Below are positions 25,699-37,256 of a DNA stretch of 64,000 nt, piece after piece. The translations under genes were made by a program, and so were the position numbers. Origin of the DNA: Avena insularis (Eukaryota; Streptophyta; Magnoliopsida; Poales; Poaceae). The number at the start of each line of letters is the position of its first letter. Position 1 is the stretch's first letter. The stretch spans positions 185,042,257-185,106,256 of the forward strand of contig CM042685.1 of NCBI GenBank assembly GCA_023614405.1. Direction: 5' to 3'. The notes beneath the pieces are model-generated. The model saw only the letters and a list, made by a program, of their open reading frames with translations. It made no database searches and was not told the DNA's origin.

Positions 25699-26186
25699 TG
25701 TCGTGGAAATGGTCACGGCAGATGCTGCAATCGGCAGCGAGTAGTAGAACGAAGGGAAAGGGTGGCCATCCATCTGCGGTGCGAGATGAGGGCGGAGACA
25801 CGGGGTTTTACCCAGGTTCGGCCCCCCGGAGGGTAAAGACCTACTCCTGCTAGATTGTATTATGGTGGAGGTGCAATGGGGCGAGCTCGATGGCTAGGCG
25901 GCGAGTCGCTTGGGAGTATGATGGAATGTACGTCTACACGCCCTGTAGGGAGGTTTATATAGACTCAACCTCCCTAGGGTTTACAAATCTCAACCGAATC
26001 TGTTAAGGTTTCGGTACTCGTTTAACCTAATCCGACTAGGCCTATCTACTCTCCTGGGCCTTCAGCTTCTAGTCCCTTGGATCCACGCCAGGTCTTGATC
26101 CGCCGCTGTCTTGGTGCCCACTCGCCAGGTCGTGGGCCAGTCGGAAACGTCCTGCTGGGTATACCCCGGTAGGCATATCCCCATCA
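25699..26186 (-). repeat. 3' LTR of N
   Basis: On the - strand it starts TGATGGGGATATGCC at 26186 and ends CCACGACA at 25699. A candidate TATA box (TATATAAA, - strand) is at 25954-25961. The polypurine tract just before it on the - strand includes CTCGGGGACT (26189-26198). Confidence 0.92.
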
Positions 26187-26499
26187 GTAGTCCCCGAGGC
26201 CGTCGTCGATTGGGCGCAGGTGGTTGCTGGCAGTCGGAGCGTACGGCTTCAATACGGACATCCAGTCGAATCGGCGACGGGCTCCTGAATAAAGGAGGAA
26301 ACCAGTCATTCTGGTCGCAGCTTTGGCGAACGGGTCGGCGAAACATTCAGTCACTGTTGTAGTGATCGGGTCGGTGAGCCGAGTGGCCGAAGTTGGACCG
26401 TCAAAACGCAGTCAAACTAGCCGTTGGGGTAATCCAACGGTAACTTTTGGCGTAATCACCGCGTAGTAACGGCTCCCTGATTTGGCGGGTAACAGTCGC

Positions 26500-26509
26500 T
26501 ATATAAAGG
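26500..26509 (+). promoter_or_regulatory. Candidate TATA box of the antisense gene of N
   Basis: TATATAAAGG lies about 130 bp upstream of the ATG at 26633 and on the same strand as the antisense gene. It is outside the LTR, so the gene seems to have its own promoter within the element. Confidence 0.6.
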
Positions 26510-26632
26510 CAATGGTAGGCGATCGGAGAACCACCTCCTCGTCATTTCCTCCGATTGCGCGCACCTTCGCTTTCCTCCGCATCGCGATCCAGCCAAACCA
26601 AAATCCTCCGACCCCCACGAATCCTTCCGCCC

Positions 26633-29600
26633 ATGGCCCCCTCCACCGAACCATGGGGCAGGTCCAAGTGTACGAGAGCGTTACTGGCTTCCTTCGAGGA
26701 GGCCGGGATCCTTCGCGCCGGCAGGTGGCGCATCCCCGCGGCCGGAGAGGTGACTCCGGACCCGCGCGAGGGAGAATTCGTCTGCTTCACCAGCCACCTG
26801 GAACGGGGGCTGGGATTCCCCACATCTCTTTTCTACCGGCGCTTCTGCGCCTTCTACGGGATCCAACCATCAGACCTGGGCCCGCACAGCATCGAGCAGC
26901 TCGCCATTTTCGTGGCATTCTGCGAGTGCTACCTGGGCTGTAGGCCCTATTTCCCCCTGTGGCAAGATCTGTTCCACGGGCGGATCAGTCGCGAAGAAGC
27001 AGGCGGCCCGATGCTTGCCGCGGGCGGCCTGACGTTTCAATTGAAGTCGAAGGCCTCCTTTTTCGATCTGACGCTACCTGCCAAGGCGGCGAGTGAATGG
27101 AAGAAGTCTTGGTTTTACGTCACCGAGGCGACTCCAGACAGCGAGGTGGCGATCCCAAGATACTCCACCGACCGGCCCGAACCGCGCCGACTCCAAGTCG
27201 GCAAGCTTCCAACAGACCAGCGGATGGTGGTGGATGAAATGCTTTAGACCATCCGCGGCCTGAAGAAGAAAGGTCTCTAGCCCATCAACTTGTATAACTG
27301 CTGGCTCGGGCGGTGACTCGTCCCCCTGGCCCGCCGTGACCACTACATGTACGAGTACACGGGTCGGGAGGACTCGACAAAATCCTGCCTCGCCGAGTGG
27401 CAACTCGAGGATTACCTCCTAGCGTTGAAGAATATCACCCAGGCGGCGTACCTCGACGCGAAGGCTGGGGTCGCCCCCTACACCGCGAAGCATCCAGCCC
27501 CGACGGTAGTCATCTTTCTATCATTCGCAGTCGCAGTTAATGCTGTCGCGGTTATACTGATATTGTCTTATGCCTATTGCAGTTATTTCAAGTGGTGGAA
27601 GGGTGGCTTCCACCCGCGTACGACGAGAATTCGAGCTCGTCCGTCCAAGAGGGGGGCGAATCGCCTCCAGCAAGGGGCGGCGTCGAGAGTGACAGGAGCG
27701 GCGACGACGATGAATCCGAGGAAGAGGTCGCCCCGCTGGTCCGAAAAACTCGCGGACAGCAGCAGCGTGAGCTCGAAGGGAGCAAAAGCCTCGAACGTCA
27801 CAACGATGACAACGACGAGCTCCCCGAGCACACCTCTCGTCGCGAGGCCACTCCGTCGAAGAAGAAGAAGAAGGAGGAGGAGGTGAAGGCCCCTCCGAAG
27901 AGGAATACGAAGCCAGCGAGACAGGCATCTCCGGCTCATTCGCCAAGCAGCTCCGACGCCACCAGTCTGGCCAGAGGTGAAGCGCCATAGACAATGGCGG
28001 CGCCAGATATCACCGCCGTTCTGAGCGAGGTGCCTCTGGCCTCGATGCCTCCGCCGTTCACCCCAGTCTCTAGGTCGGGGGCTGCTTCGGTCGCAGCAGC
28101 TTCGCCGCCCAGGGAAGCTCCCGCCGAAAACGTTTCGGAAGCTCCTGTCACGGCCTCGACGATGAAGAAGCCGTCCGTGTCTTGGGCGCACGATGTCCTG
28201 GAGATGGGCCTCAATCGACGACTGGGCCCCGAACTGGAGAAGCCGGCCGGCATCCGCACGGGGCTACGGTTCATTCCAGTCGCCAAGTGAGTTTTATTCA
28301 CCTGCTTTATTTTTCCTTGTAGTCGAACGACTTTGCTCATATTCTCGATTTGCAGGACTGGGGTTAAAAAGATAGGCCATCCGTCCGTGGCCAAGGTGCC
28401 GCCAGTCGTCGCCGAGGAGGACCCCTCTCGGAAGAGGAAGGCTGACGAGGTCGCTGCACCCACAGACAGTGCCAAGAAGGCCAAGAGCGACGAGGTCGTC
28501 ACGGTGTCTGACGACACGACGGTGGCCCCGAGTGATCCTGCGGCGGTGGCGGCCTCGGCAATAAAGGAGGGTGCTCCCTCGCCAGGGGTGACCGAGCCGG
28601 CCTCTTTTGGTGCCGGCGCGTCCATCGCGACCTTCCCACGCTTCATGGCCAGAGCGGCCACGGCGAGTGGTACCACGCCATCGAGCCGCACACCTGGGGT
28701 CCGATCGAGGCGGTCGCAACGCCACGGGCATACTCGGCTCTTCTCACCTCCGTGGGACGCACTACAACTTCATGGCATGCTGGCGCGGCCATCCGGTATG
28801 TCCGATCCCGAGGATCGGGCCCGAATTGCATGCGATGGTCGATTCTTTAGTGTTGTACTTTTATTTCTTGCGCCCAGTCCCCGAGTGCGCATTCGCCGAA
28901 TTTCAGCGGGTGGGCGCTTAGGTTTTTGATCGCCAGTCCCCGAGTGTCTAGTCGCTGAATTTCAGCGTGTAGGCACTTAGGTTTTTGATCGCCAGTCCCC
29001 GAGTGTCTAGTCGCTGAATTTCAGCGGGTGGGCACTTTAGGATTTCGTTTTTGCTAACTGTTTCACTTTTGCACAGCGTTTGCAGCGTGAATCAGCCGAC
29101 CGGCTGGCTGCGAAGTGTCGCGCGGAGAAGGAACTTGTCGCCGTTCAAGAGGCGAACAAGGGACTCCAAGCGATTGCTGCGAAGGCAGAAGAGGTTCGCC
29201 AGGGCCTTGTCCCGGTGAGTGAGCTGACGGCGGCGCGATCGGCGTTGAGTTTGGCGGAAAAGCGGATCGCCGACCTTGAGCACGAGCTGAAGGAAGCGAA
29301 GGAGGAAGCGACCTCGACGGATGGGCGAGCCAAGGCTGCTGTTACGGCCGCCGCTGAGGAGCGTAAGGTTTCCGACGCCCTTGTTGCTGGGCTTCAAGAT
29401 GATTACTCCGCTCTTCAAAGCTTCATCACGGAGCTCTCCCTCCCTTTGATTGGTGAGTGTTCCTGCCTCTGTCTATAACATATGCATTGTGTAATTTTTG
29501 ATGTATTCACTGTCACCTTCTGTCCGCAGGTCGGATCATTGATAGCGCGGAAGAGGCGAATTCGTTCGACGCACGGCAATGTGTAGCCACGCTGGTCGAC

Positions 29601-30110
29601 TCGGCCACGTTGTCGGCGACATGCATACGGGCATATCTTCAGGAGATGTCGCCCACGGAAGTGATTCCCAGCGACCTCGTCGAGGTGTGGCGATACTTGG
29701 AGAAGGCGCCGTCGGTCGCCGAGTTCATGACGCGATCGGCGTTCCGACGCGGAGCGGCGTCGGCGCTTAGCCTTGGGCTCGCTCACTTCCCGGAGGACTT
29801 CGACCTAGACGACGTAACGAGTGGCTACCCGTCGTCGACTGGCTCGGTGGAGATCTCCGAGGTGCTGAAGTTGACGGACCGCGCCGCGGTATACTCCGAG
29901 CGCGTCTGGGCGATGGGCGACCTTCTTCCTTATCAGGAGACGGTCGTCGCACCCAATGACCCCGAGCTGCAGCACCGGGACTTCAAGATCGAGCAACCCT
30001 TCCGTGCGGCGATGGCGGGTGAGCTGACGACGTACCCGTCAAACCCGTACACTCCCTTCATTCACAATCGCAAGGGTGGTGGCGAGTCGTCGTCGAAGCC
30101 TGCGGAGTAA
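26633..30110 (+). pseudogene. Antisense spliced gene of N (PF04195-like N-terminus, coiled-coil C-terminus)
   Basis: Proposed exons: 26633-27505, 27583-28286, 28356 to about 28795, 29077-29452 and 29530-30110. Introns 1, 2 and 4 have GT/AG ends and keep the frame across the junction; the third junction does not resolve, probably because of decay. The first exon contains a conserved stretch (GFPTSLFYRR, then GPHSIEQLAIFVAFCE, then LGCRPYF) that matches my recollection of the plant 'putative gypsy type transposon' domain PF04195. Exon 2 is acidic and Lys/Ser-rich, and exon 4 is a likely coiled coil (EKRIADLEHELKEAKEEA). In-frame stops at 27245, 27278, 27314 and 27988 mark it as a pseudogene in this copy. 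The biochemical role of this family is unknown to me. Confidence 0.7.
28871..29048 (+). repeat. Three tandem copies of a 59-60 bp unit in N
   Basis: Units start at 28871, 28931 and 28990. Each contains AGTCCCCGAGTG, a CTGAATTTCAGCG-type hairpin core and a GCACTTAGG-like end. They lie in the putative third intron of the antisense gene. The AGTCCCCGAG core is the reverse complement of the N polypurine tract. Confidence 0.85.
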
Positions 30111-30954
30111 AATATTGTGCCCTGGGGCGTTAGTAGCAGTTCTGCCATTGGGCATACTTTGTATTTTGTGACAATTGCGACATGCTATAATGAGATGTCG
30201 TGTTATTTTGTGAATTGTCGTGTGTTTCTGATTGAGGGTTGAACGAGTCCCCGAGCGCGTCCGCCATTTTTTATGGGGTTTACCTCGTTTGTTATGTGTT
30301 TGCGGTTTTGAATGTTTTGTTATTGAGGTCGACTCGCCCGAACTCGGAAAGCCAGTCGCAAGGCGACTCCCATGAGTGCTCTGTACTTCACCGTTTTCCC
30401 TTGCGCAAACGAGGTCGGGTAGCCGAGTCCCCGAGCGTGGTACTTGGTTGTTCTAGGCGCGACTCGAGGGTGGGTGAGGACTTGGCGCGTTAGGGTGAGC
30501 GCATCACTCCTGCCTGGCCCGTCGGGTCAGTCGCATGGCGAGTCCTGGGCATGCTCTCATACTTGGCGTTTTCCCTAGCCGCTCGCGCTGAACTGGTCGT
30601 CAGTCCCCGAGCGTGGTACTTCGCCGTTCGAGGTGTTGTGTCAAGGATGCGGAGGATCATGGTCGCTGTGAGAAGCGAAGGCAGTTGTCTTGGCTCATTG
30701 AGCCAGTCGAGCTAGGCGACTCCAATGGGCTCCGGGTAGGCGTTTTTCGTGGACGTTACAAGACCTGGGGTAATCCAGTGCCCTTGTAGCGCACTACTTG
30801 GCCGTGCCGATCGCTGTACCAGAGGTTGACTTCTGCAGTTAGCTTGACGCTGTTATTACGAGTGCGAGTGGCACAAGAATCGGAGAGTAGACGCAATTTG
30901 CGGTAACCAATATTTTTTTATTTCATAGCGACTAGAGGATACATATGTGGAGTT
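30111..30954 (-). mobile_element. Spacer of N between integrase and antisense gene
   Basis: About 0.84 kb without a credible coding region. It contains three more AGTCCCCGAG motifs at 30246, 30426 and 30602. The two genes converge on this spacer, so it should hold both 3' ends. Confidence 0.6.
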
Positions 30955-32135
30955 CTAGGAGTAGAACTTCCGTAGGAGGTTTACATTCCATGGTCGCTTG
31001 ACGTCGAGTTTGCCGTCCCCGCGAACGTCGATGAGGTAGTAGGCGTCGTTGCCGAGTACTTGCCCTATGGCGAATGGTCCCTCCCACGGAGGGGAGAGCT
31101 TGTGCATGCCCTTCTTGTCCTGGATGAGTCGTAGCACCAAGTCGCCTTCCTGGAAGGTACGAGATTTCACCCGCCGGCTATGGTAGCGGCGGAGTCCTTG
31201 CTGGTAGATGGCCGTGCGAGAGCGAGCTAGGTCGCGTGCCTCGTCGAGTTGATCGACTCCGTCCTGTCGTGCGAGTTCGTTTGCCGCCTCCATGTAGTGG
31301 ACGACCTTGGCGAGTCGTGCTCGAGGTCGGTGGGCATGACTGCCTCGGCGCCGTACACCATGAAGAAGGGGGTGAACCCTGTCGACCTGTTGACTGAGGT
31401 GCGGATGCCCCAGATGACTGAGGGTAGCTCCTCGACCCAGCACCCGGCGGTGCGGTACTTGGAGGCTTGCGGCCGTGGAGGATGCTCTGGTTGGCCGCTC
31501 GCTGGCCGTTGGACTCCGGGTGGCCGACTGACGCGAGGTCGAGCCGGATGTGGTGTTCCTCGCAGAACTCGGCCATGGCTCCTTTGGCGAAGTTGGTGCC
31601 GTTGTCCGTGATGATGCTGTTAGGGAACCCGTAGCGATATATGAGCTCGCGTAGGAATTTGGTGGCGGTCTTCCCGTCGCATTTCCGGACTGGCTTGGCC
31701 TCCACCCACTTTGTGAATTTGTCAACCGCGACCAGGAGATGGGTGAAGCCGGAAGAGGCCTTTTTGAAAGGGCCTACCATGTCCATACCCCACACAGCGA
31801 ATGGCCAGGTGATGGGGATTGTCTTGAGCGTTGAGCTCGGCACGTGTGTCTGGTTGGCGTACTTCTGGCACCCGGCGCACCGCTGGACAATGTCGACGGC
31901 GTCAGCGTGTGCGGTGGGCGAGAAGACGCATTGCATAGCCTTGGCGACCGAGGGGCGCCCGGCATGGTGGCGCGATGGCGGAGTGGATGTCATGGAGGAT
32001 CTTGCGTCCTTCGGCGGGTTGGACACAGCGTTGGAACACGCCGGTCATGCTGCGCTTGTGGAGCTCGCCGTCGATGATGGTGAAGGATTTGCATCGCCGT
32101 ACAATCATCCGGGCGTCTGTCTCGTCTGTGGGCAA
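30955..32135 (-). pseudogene. Integrase region of N (frameshifted)
   Basis: On the - strand: an HH-CC zinc-binding part (CAGCQKYANQ gives the two Cys), the catalytic core with GMDMVGPF (first Asp) and ITDNGTNF (second Asp), then HPESNGQ where the core is disrupted. The C-terminal part ends with FQEGDLVLR, KLSPPWEGPF and WNVNLLRKFY, typical of the gypsy integrase C-terminus. The catalytic Glu expected shortly after SNGQ is not readable, because the frame breaks there (about 31520). Further shifts lie near 31990 and 31400. Integrase inserts cDNA into the genome; this copy cannot be functional. Confidence 0.85.
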
Positions 32136-32389
32136 GGTGCCAGCCTCCAGGTAGGCGATGTATGGCTTGGTACAGTCGTCTGGCTCGGCGATGAGTGCGA
32201 CCAGGGCTGCCTCTGGCTACAGCGGGACTCCGATGTCGATCTCTCTTGGGGTAGAGACGGACGGCTTAGTGATTGTGTCGAGGAAGACTCCGGCGGGTGG
32301 TGCAAGTCGAGCCGACCCGATGCGAGAGAGTGCGTCGGCCTCCTCGTTCTTCCGTCGGTCGATCCATTCGACGGAGTGCGAAGTGTCCG

Positions 32390-33927
32390 CCCAGCTTGTC
32401 CACTGCTTGGCGGTATGCCGCCATGGTAGGGGAGACGGCGTCGCAGGTGCCAGCGACTTGCCCGACGACGAGGTCGGAGTCTCCGTAGCAGCGTAGGCGG
32501 TTGACGTTCATTTCCTTGGCAGCTCGCATGCCGTGGAGTAGTGCCTCGTACTCGGCCATGTTGTTGGTGCAGGGGGTGAAGTCGAGGCAGAGGACGTAGC
32601 GGAGCATGTCGCCCTTCGGTGAAGTCAACACGATCCCTGCTCCTGCACCGTCCGCGTTTTTGGAGCCGTCGAAGTGCAGGCTCCAGTAGTGGAGGTATGG
32701 CAGCCTTTCCGGCTGCTGGGCCTCTTCCCAGTCAACGATGAAGTCCACGAGAGCCTGCGACTTGATCGCTTTTCGTGGCTCGTACTTGATGTTGTGGACG
32801 CCGATTTCGACGGCCCACTTGGCGACTCGCCCAGTCACCTCGCGGTTGCGGATGATGTCCTGCAACGGTGCTGAGGAGACGACCGTGATCGGATGCTCCT
32901 GGAAGTAGTGCGGCATTCACCGATGTGATCTGAAGACTGCGTATACCAGTTTCTGGTATTGCGGGTACCGTTGGCGTGACTCGGTGAGGACCTCACTAAT
33001 GTAGTACACTGGTCGTTGTACCGGGCGTTCCTTTCCTTCTTCTGGCCGCTCGACGACCATGACGGCGCTAATGACGCTCTCGGAAGCCGCGACGTAGACC
33101 AGCATGGGTTCTTTGTCGACGGGGGCGACGAGTAGCGGTGCTGCGAGTAGCACCTTCTTGAGGTCGCGGAGCACGTCGTCCGCCTCCTTGTCCCACTGGA
33201 AGGTGGGGTTCTTACGCATCAGGCGGTATAGGGGCATCGCCTTTTCGCCCAGGCGGGGGATGAAGCGACTGAGAGCCGCTACTCGCCCGGCCAGCTTCTG
33301 GACGTCGCGCAGGCACTCGGGTTTGCCGAGTCAGGCGATCGTGTCGATTTTGGTGGGGTTCGCCTTGATCCCACGCTTGGAGACGACGTACCCCAGTAGT
33401 TGCCCTGCTGGTACACCGAAGGTGCATTTTCCTGGGTTGAGCTTTATCTTGTATTTCCGCAGGTTGGCGAATGTTTCCGCCAGGTCGGCGAGTAGATCGC
33501 CCTGGCGAGCGGACTTCACGACCACGTCATCGATGTAGACGTGGATATTGCGGCCAATTTGGCTCGCGAGGCACTCCTGCATGCACCGCTGGTAGGTCGC
33601 CCCGGCGTTCTTGAGGCCGAAGGTCATGGCGGTGTAGCGTATATTCAATGGCGTGATGAATGCCGTCTTCTCCTCGTCCTCAACAACCATTTTGATCTGG
33701 TTGTACCCAGAGTAGGCGTCGAGGAAACACAGCGACTCCGAGCCCGCGGTGGAGTCGATTATTTGGTCGATCCGCGGGAGGACGAACTGCTCCTTCGGGT
33801 AGGCGCTATTTAAGTTTGTGTAGTCGATACACATCCTCCAGGTCCCATTCTTATTCTCGACCAGGACTGGGTTTGCCAGCCACTTGGAGTATTTGATTGG
33901 CCGGATGAAGCCTGCAGCGAGTAGACG
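32390..33927 (-). pseudogene. Reverse transcriptase and RNase H of N
   Basis: The frame opens after a TAG at 33928-33930. RT motifs: SKWLANPVLVENKNGTWRM, FLDAYSGYNQI, AFITPLN, MTFGLKNAGATYQR and the catalytic YIDDVV near 33526. In-frame TGA codons interrupt it at 33331-33333 and 32917-32919. RNase H follows, with FDGSKN, NNMAEYEAL and CYGDSDLVV, containing the Asp, Glu and Asp expected in the active site. The frame is lost near 32390. Both TGA codons fit CGA to TGA changes, as expected from decay of methylated CpG. The enzyme would copy element RNA to DNA; this copy is dead. Confidence 0.92.
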
Positions 33928-34087
33928 CTACACCTCCTCGGCGATAGCTCGGCGGCGCTCTTCATTGAAGGGCCGCAGAGACTGCTTAACGGGTCGCACT
34001 TTGGGGTCGCCGTTTAGTTTGTGCTCAGCGAGTTCCCTAGGGACACCAGGCATGTCAGAGGGCTTCCATGCGAAGATGTCCCTGTTC

Positions 34088-34636
34088 TCACGGAGGAACT
34101 CGATGAGCGCGCCTTCCTAGGATGGGCTCATGCCCGTCCCGATCGTCACCGTCTGGCTGGAGTCGCCTGGGACCATCTCGACGGTAAAAGTGTGCCATTG
34201 CCTCGAAGGCTGAGGTGTTTGCGCCCGAATTGGGCTTCTTGAGTATGGTGGGATCGTCGTTGTTGACCGCGCATTTCTTGGCGAGCTCGTCGGCATGGTT
34301 GGTCTCTGCCGAGATGACGGCGTCGGCGAGTTCGGCTCCTTTGGCTTTGCACTCGGCGGCCATGTCGGGGTCGCCGTTGATGGTGATGACGCCGCACGGC
34401 CCGGGGATCTTCATCGTGTTGTACGCGTAGTGGGGCGCTGCCATGAACTTGGCGAACGCCTGGCACCCCAGGACGCAGTGGTAGGGGCTGTCAAAGGGTA
34501 CCAGCTCGAAGACGATCCGCTCGGTGCGGAAGTTTGCTGGTGTGCCGAAGGTGACTAGCAGCGTGACCTTGCCGATCGGGTACGCCTTCCGACCGGGGAC
34601 GATGCCGTGGAACGTGGTGTAGGTCGTCTCGACCAT
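34088..34636 (-). pseudogene. Aspartic protease region of N
   Basis: The frame includes FELVPFDSPYHCVLGCQAF and APHYAYNTMKIPGPCGVIT, which match the C-terminal part of gypsy retropepsin domains (the 'LGRQAF..F' region). The catalytic D-S/T-G is upstream, where frames are broken (34640-35100), and I could not read it with confidence. The linker toward RT (34087-33931) is also shifted. Confidence 0.65.
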
Positions 34637-35508
34637 CGATCGCGGGAGCCGCAGCCGCTGAAGGTGTCTGGTACGGGATGTTGATGGAGCTGCCGCCCAT
34701 CAATGTCTTGGGGAGCCGAGTCGCCACCTTAGGCTTGACCACCGTGGCGACTCGCCTGGGTACTGACACGTGGCGAGTGGTCCTGGCGGCTCGTGATGGC
34801 TGCTCACCGCTTGAGGAACCGGGAACGCCCACTGGCCACCGCGTTGACGGCGACGGCGCTGGCGATGACCTTCTTCTCGCTTCGTGTTGAAGCCTGTGAA
34901 GGTATGGAGCGAGCCGCCACATTGCGAATTTTTCCGCCGCTTGGCGGGTTGTTGTCGGGTCCTCCGCTCGTCGTGCCTTCTCAATCTCCCCGAGAGTGTG
35001 GCGCCGGGCGGTCGTGTGCGTGGCGGCTTCCTTCCTGCTGTGAAACGCACAAGGTTGGTTAAGGAGGGCCGCGGGTCGAACCTTGGTTTCGCTTGTAGTT
35101 GCCGCCATCGCGCGCGTTCTCCGTCAGCGGCGGAAGCTCTTGGGCTCAGCGCTGCGTGCGGCGTTGGCGACGAAGTCGACTTCGCCCGTCAAGCGCGCTT
35201 GCCGGTAGGCGAAAAGTTGTTGTAGCGTAGGTCGGACCGTCGTCCGTTGTCGCGTTGCTCAGGCGGCGTTGGCCTCCCGACTCGCCGCCGGTTTCCTAGT
35301 TTGGATCTTCCTCCTCGCACTGCTTGGCGATCTCGAGGAGGTCCGGTATGTTGTCGGCGTGCGAGAATGTCGCTGAGCTTGGCGACCAAGGGCTCAGAGC
35401 GCACGAGGTCTTGAAGCAATGGATCGCGGTGTCCGGGTGGATGCCGACCGCGTTGTACCATAGTTCTTGCCACCGCTGGACCCAGTTGCGGGTCGACTCG
35501 CGGGGTCC

Positions 35509-35820
35509 CTAGACGCATCGCTCCAGGTCCTCGATGGTGGTGGCGCGGGTGTAGGAGCACTCGAAGTGCCTGACAAAGGCGTCGCGCATCTCCTCCCAGG
35601 AGTCGATGCTATCCTGGGGGAGGGTGTTGATCCACTGCCTGCACGTCCCCTCCATCATCAAGGGAAGGTAACGGGAAGCTAGCAGGTCGGTGTGGCCAGC
35701 GATCCCCATCGCCATGAGGTATGGATCCAACCATACGGAGGGGTCGAAGGTCGTATTTCTATTTCCTTCAGCGCTTGAAGTTTGCGGGTACTTTTCGCTT
35801 TGATCATCGGGTCCGAGCAC
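35509..35820 (-). pseudogene. gag core of N (retrotransposon gag domain)
   Basis: The frame carries DPSVWLDPYLMAMG, RYLPLMMEGTCRQWINTLPQ and DSWEEMRDAFVRHFE, the recognisable core of plant gypsy Gag capsid (PF03732 type). It ends at a TAG at 35509-35511, after which the expected helices continue in the same frame for some way. It is out of frame with the upstream gag segment (36009-37175), so at least one frameshift separates them. Gag would form the particle that packages element RNA. Confidence 0.85.
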
Positions 35821-36008
35821 CTGGGCCCGAGTCGGCTTAGCGACCCCATCGGCTCGCCATCACGGCGATTGGTTAGGGTGTGTCGCAGGTCGTCGGGCTG
35901 GCGTGCGCGCCAGCTTTGGTTGTTGATGATGTGGGTGCGGGCGTCAATGGGCTGACCATTGGCGGAGACGAAGTTGGTCGCTGTCCCGGGTCACAGGGAC
36001 AGCGCTGC

Positions 36009-37175
36009 TCATGGGTCAATGTTGGAGCTGCAGTGGCTCGTGGCGGGTTGAGGGTGTTTGCCGCCAATGGCGGCCGCTTGAGGCCGCTTCTCTGCCGAAG
36101 AACGCGAGTACACCCGACCCTGCGAGTCGGCGCCTGCGTTTTGCTGCTCGACCGCCTTTGCGAGCAGGGCCCTGACGTACTGGATCTGTAGGGCGCCGTC
36201 ACCAGTGGCCGTGATCTTGTCGGCCGCTGCTCGGCCCGCCACGAGGTTGTCCATCGGGGTGGAGAACAGTGGTAGTCCATTCGCGTCTCGCTCCCGTGAG
36301 GAGACCACTATCCGCGGCTGATCCCTAGGGGGTGTGCGGTTGGGTGGAGGTGGGGCACCCATCACCGTCGACCCTGGTGGGGGCCGGGCGCTTCCTCCTG
36401 GTGGCGCGTTCTCGCAGATCGCGCGCTCGGCCACGCGGGCCGGGTCGTTCTCGTCGTCAAAGTTCAGGGCGCGCCCCTGGACGGTGGGGTTCAGGCGCGA
36501 CCTGATTCACTGCTGGTGGTAGCATGACAGCTCCTGTGCCGTCACCTGCTCGAGGCGAAAATTTTCGCGCTCAGCTTGCTCTTTGCGGACTGCCTCCGCC
36601 AGCTTCAAGCGGAGTTCCTCGACCTCCGTTGCCATGGCGTTAGGAGGGACCGGGGTGGAGAAGGGATCCTCCGGCGGATCGGTGCCAGTCTCCATGTAGG
36701 TCGCGGCGTGGCGACCAGTCCCGTCGTGGAGATCGGCGGAGTTTTCCGACCCGGAGTCGAAGTCGAAGATCCCAAGGATGGAGGGATCCTCGAAGTCTCC
36801 CATGTTGGAGACCTGGGTGATGGAGCCCGCGGGGGAAGCCGCGGTGATGGATCCGGCGAGTGACGCCGGGGTCGCCGAGTCGGCGTCGTCGTTGAGGGCC
36901 GCGTCTTCCGCGGCCGCGGAGTTTTCGGCCACGTTGCTGTGGGCCGAGTTGTACTCGGAGGCGAGGCGATGGATCATGCGGACCTGGCTCTCGGAGAGCC
37001 GGTCGTGTGGCGGCGACTCACGGATGCGAGCCGAATCCTCCGAGACGATGACGTCGGTGAGGCCGACGAAGAGGCTGATCGTGCCGACCGGCAAGATCAT
37101 GCCGTGCGTGACGGGTCGCGCCGCCGGGACGTAGCTGCTCGGCAAGATCTGGAGCATCTCGCCGATCGCTATCAT
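36009..37175 (-). pseudogene. N-terminal gag region of N
   Basis: A long open frame begins after the primer site; the first ATG downstream of it is at 37175 (MIAIGEMLQ). It is interrupted by one in-frame TGA at 36507-36509 and continues to 36009. It contains a heptad-like Leu/Glu segment (EVEELRLKLAEAVRKEQAE) suggesting a coiled coil, and acidic Ser/Ala-rich linkers. I recognise no enzyme motif; placement between primer site and the gag core indicates the polyprotein N-terminus. Confidence 0.65.
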
Positions 37176-37243
37176 GCGTCCGGTGGCGACCGTCTCATTG
37201 ATGGGCAGATTGGATCTCGCCGCAGAACACCGGCCAGGCCCCA

Positions 37244-37256
37244 CAATGGGCGCCAC
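37244..37256 (-). other. Primer-binding site of N
   Basis: On the - strand GTGGCGCCCATTG follows the LTR terminus CGACA. TGGCGCC starts are common for plant gypsy elements primed by elongator tRNAs (Asp, Lys or Arg); I cannot tell which tRNA. Confidence 0.75.

Noticed and set aside
27521..28691. Long - strand frames opposite the antisense gene of N
   Set aside because: They are complements of the GC-rich exons. The + strand frames have TATA, splice sites with matching phase and domain similarity; these do not.
28871..29048. CRISPR-like array
   Set aside because: Three tandem 59-60 bp copies without unique spacers, in a plant retrotransposon.
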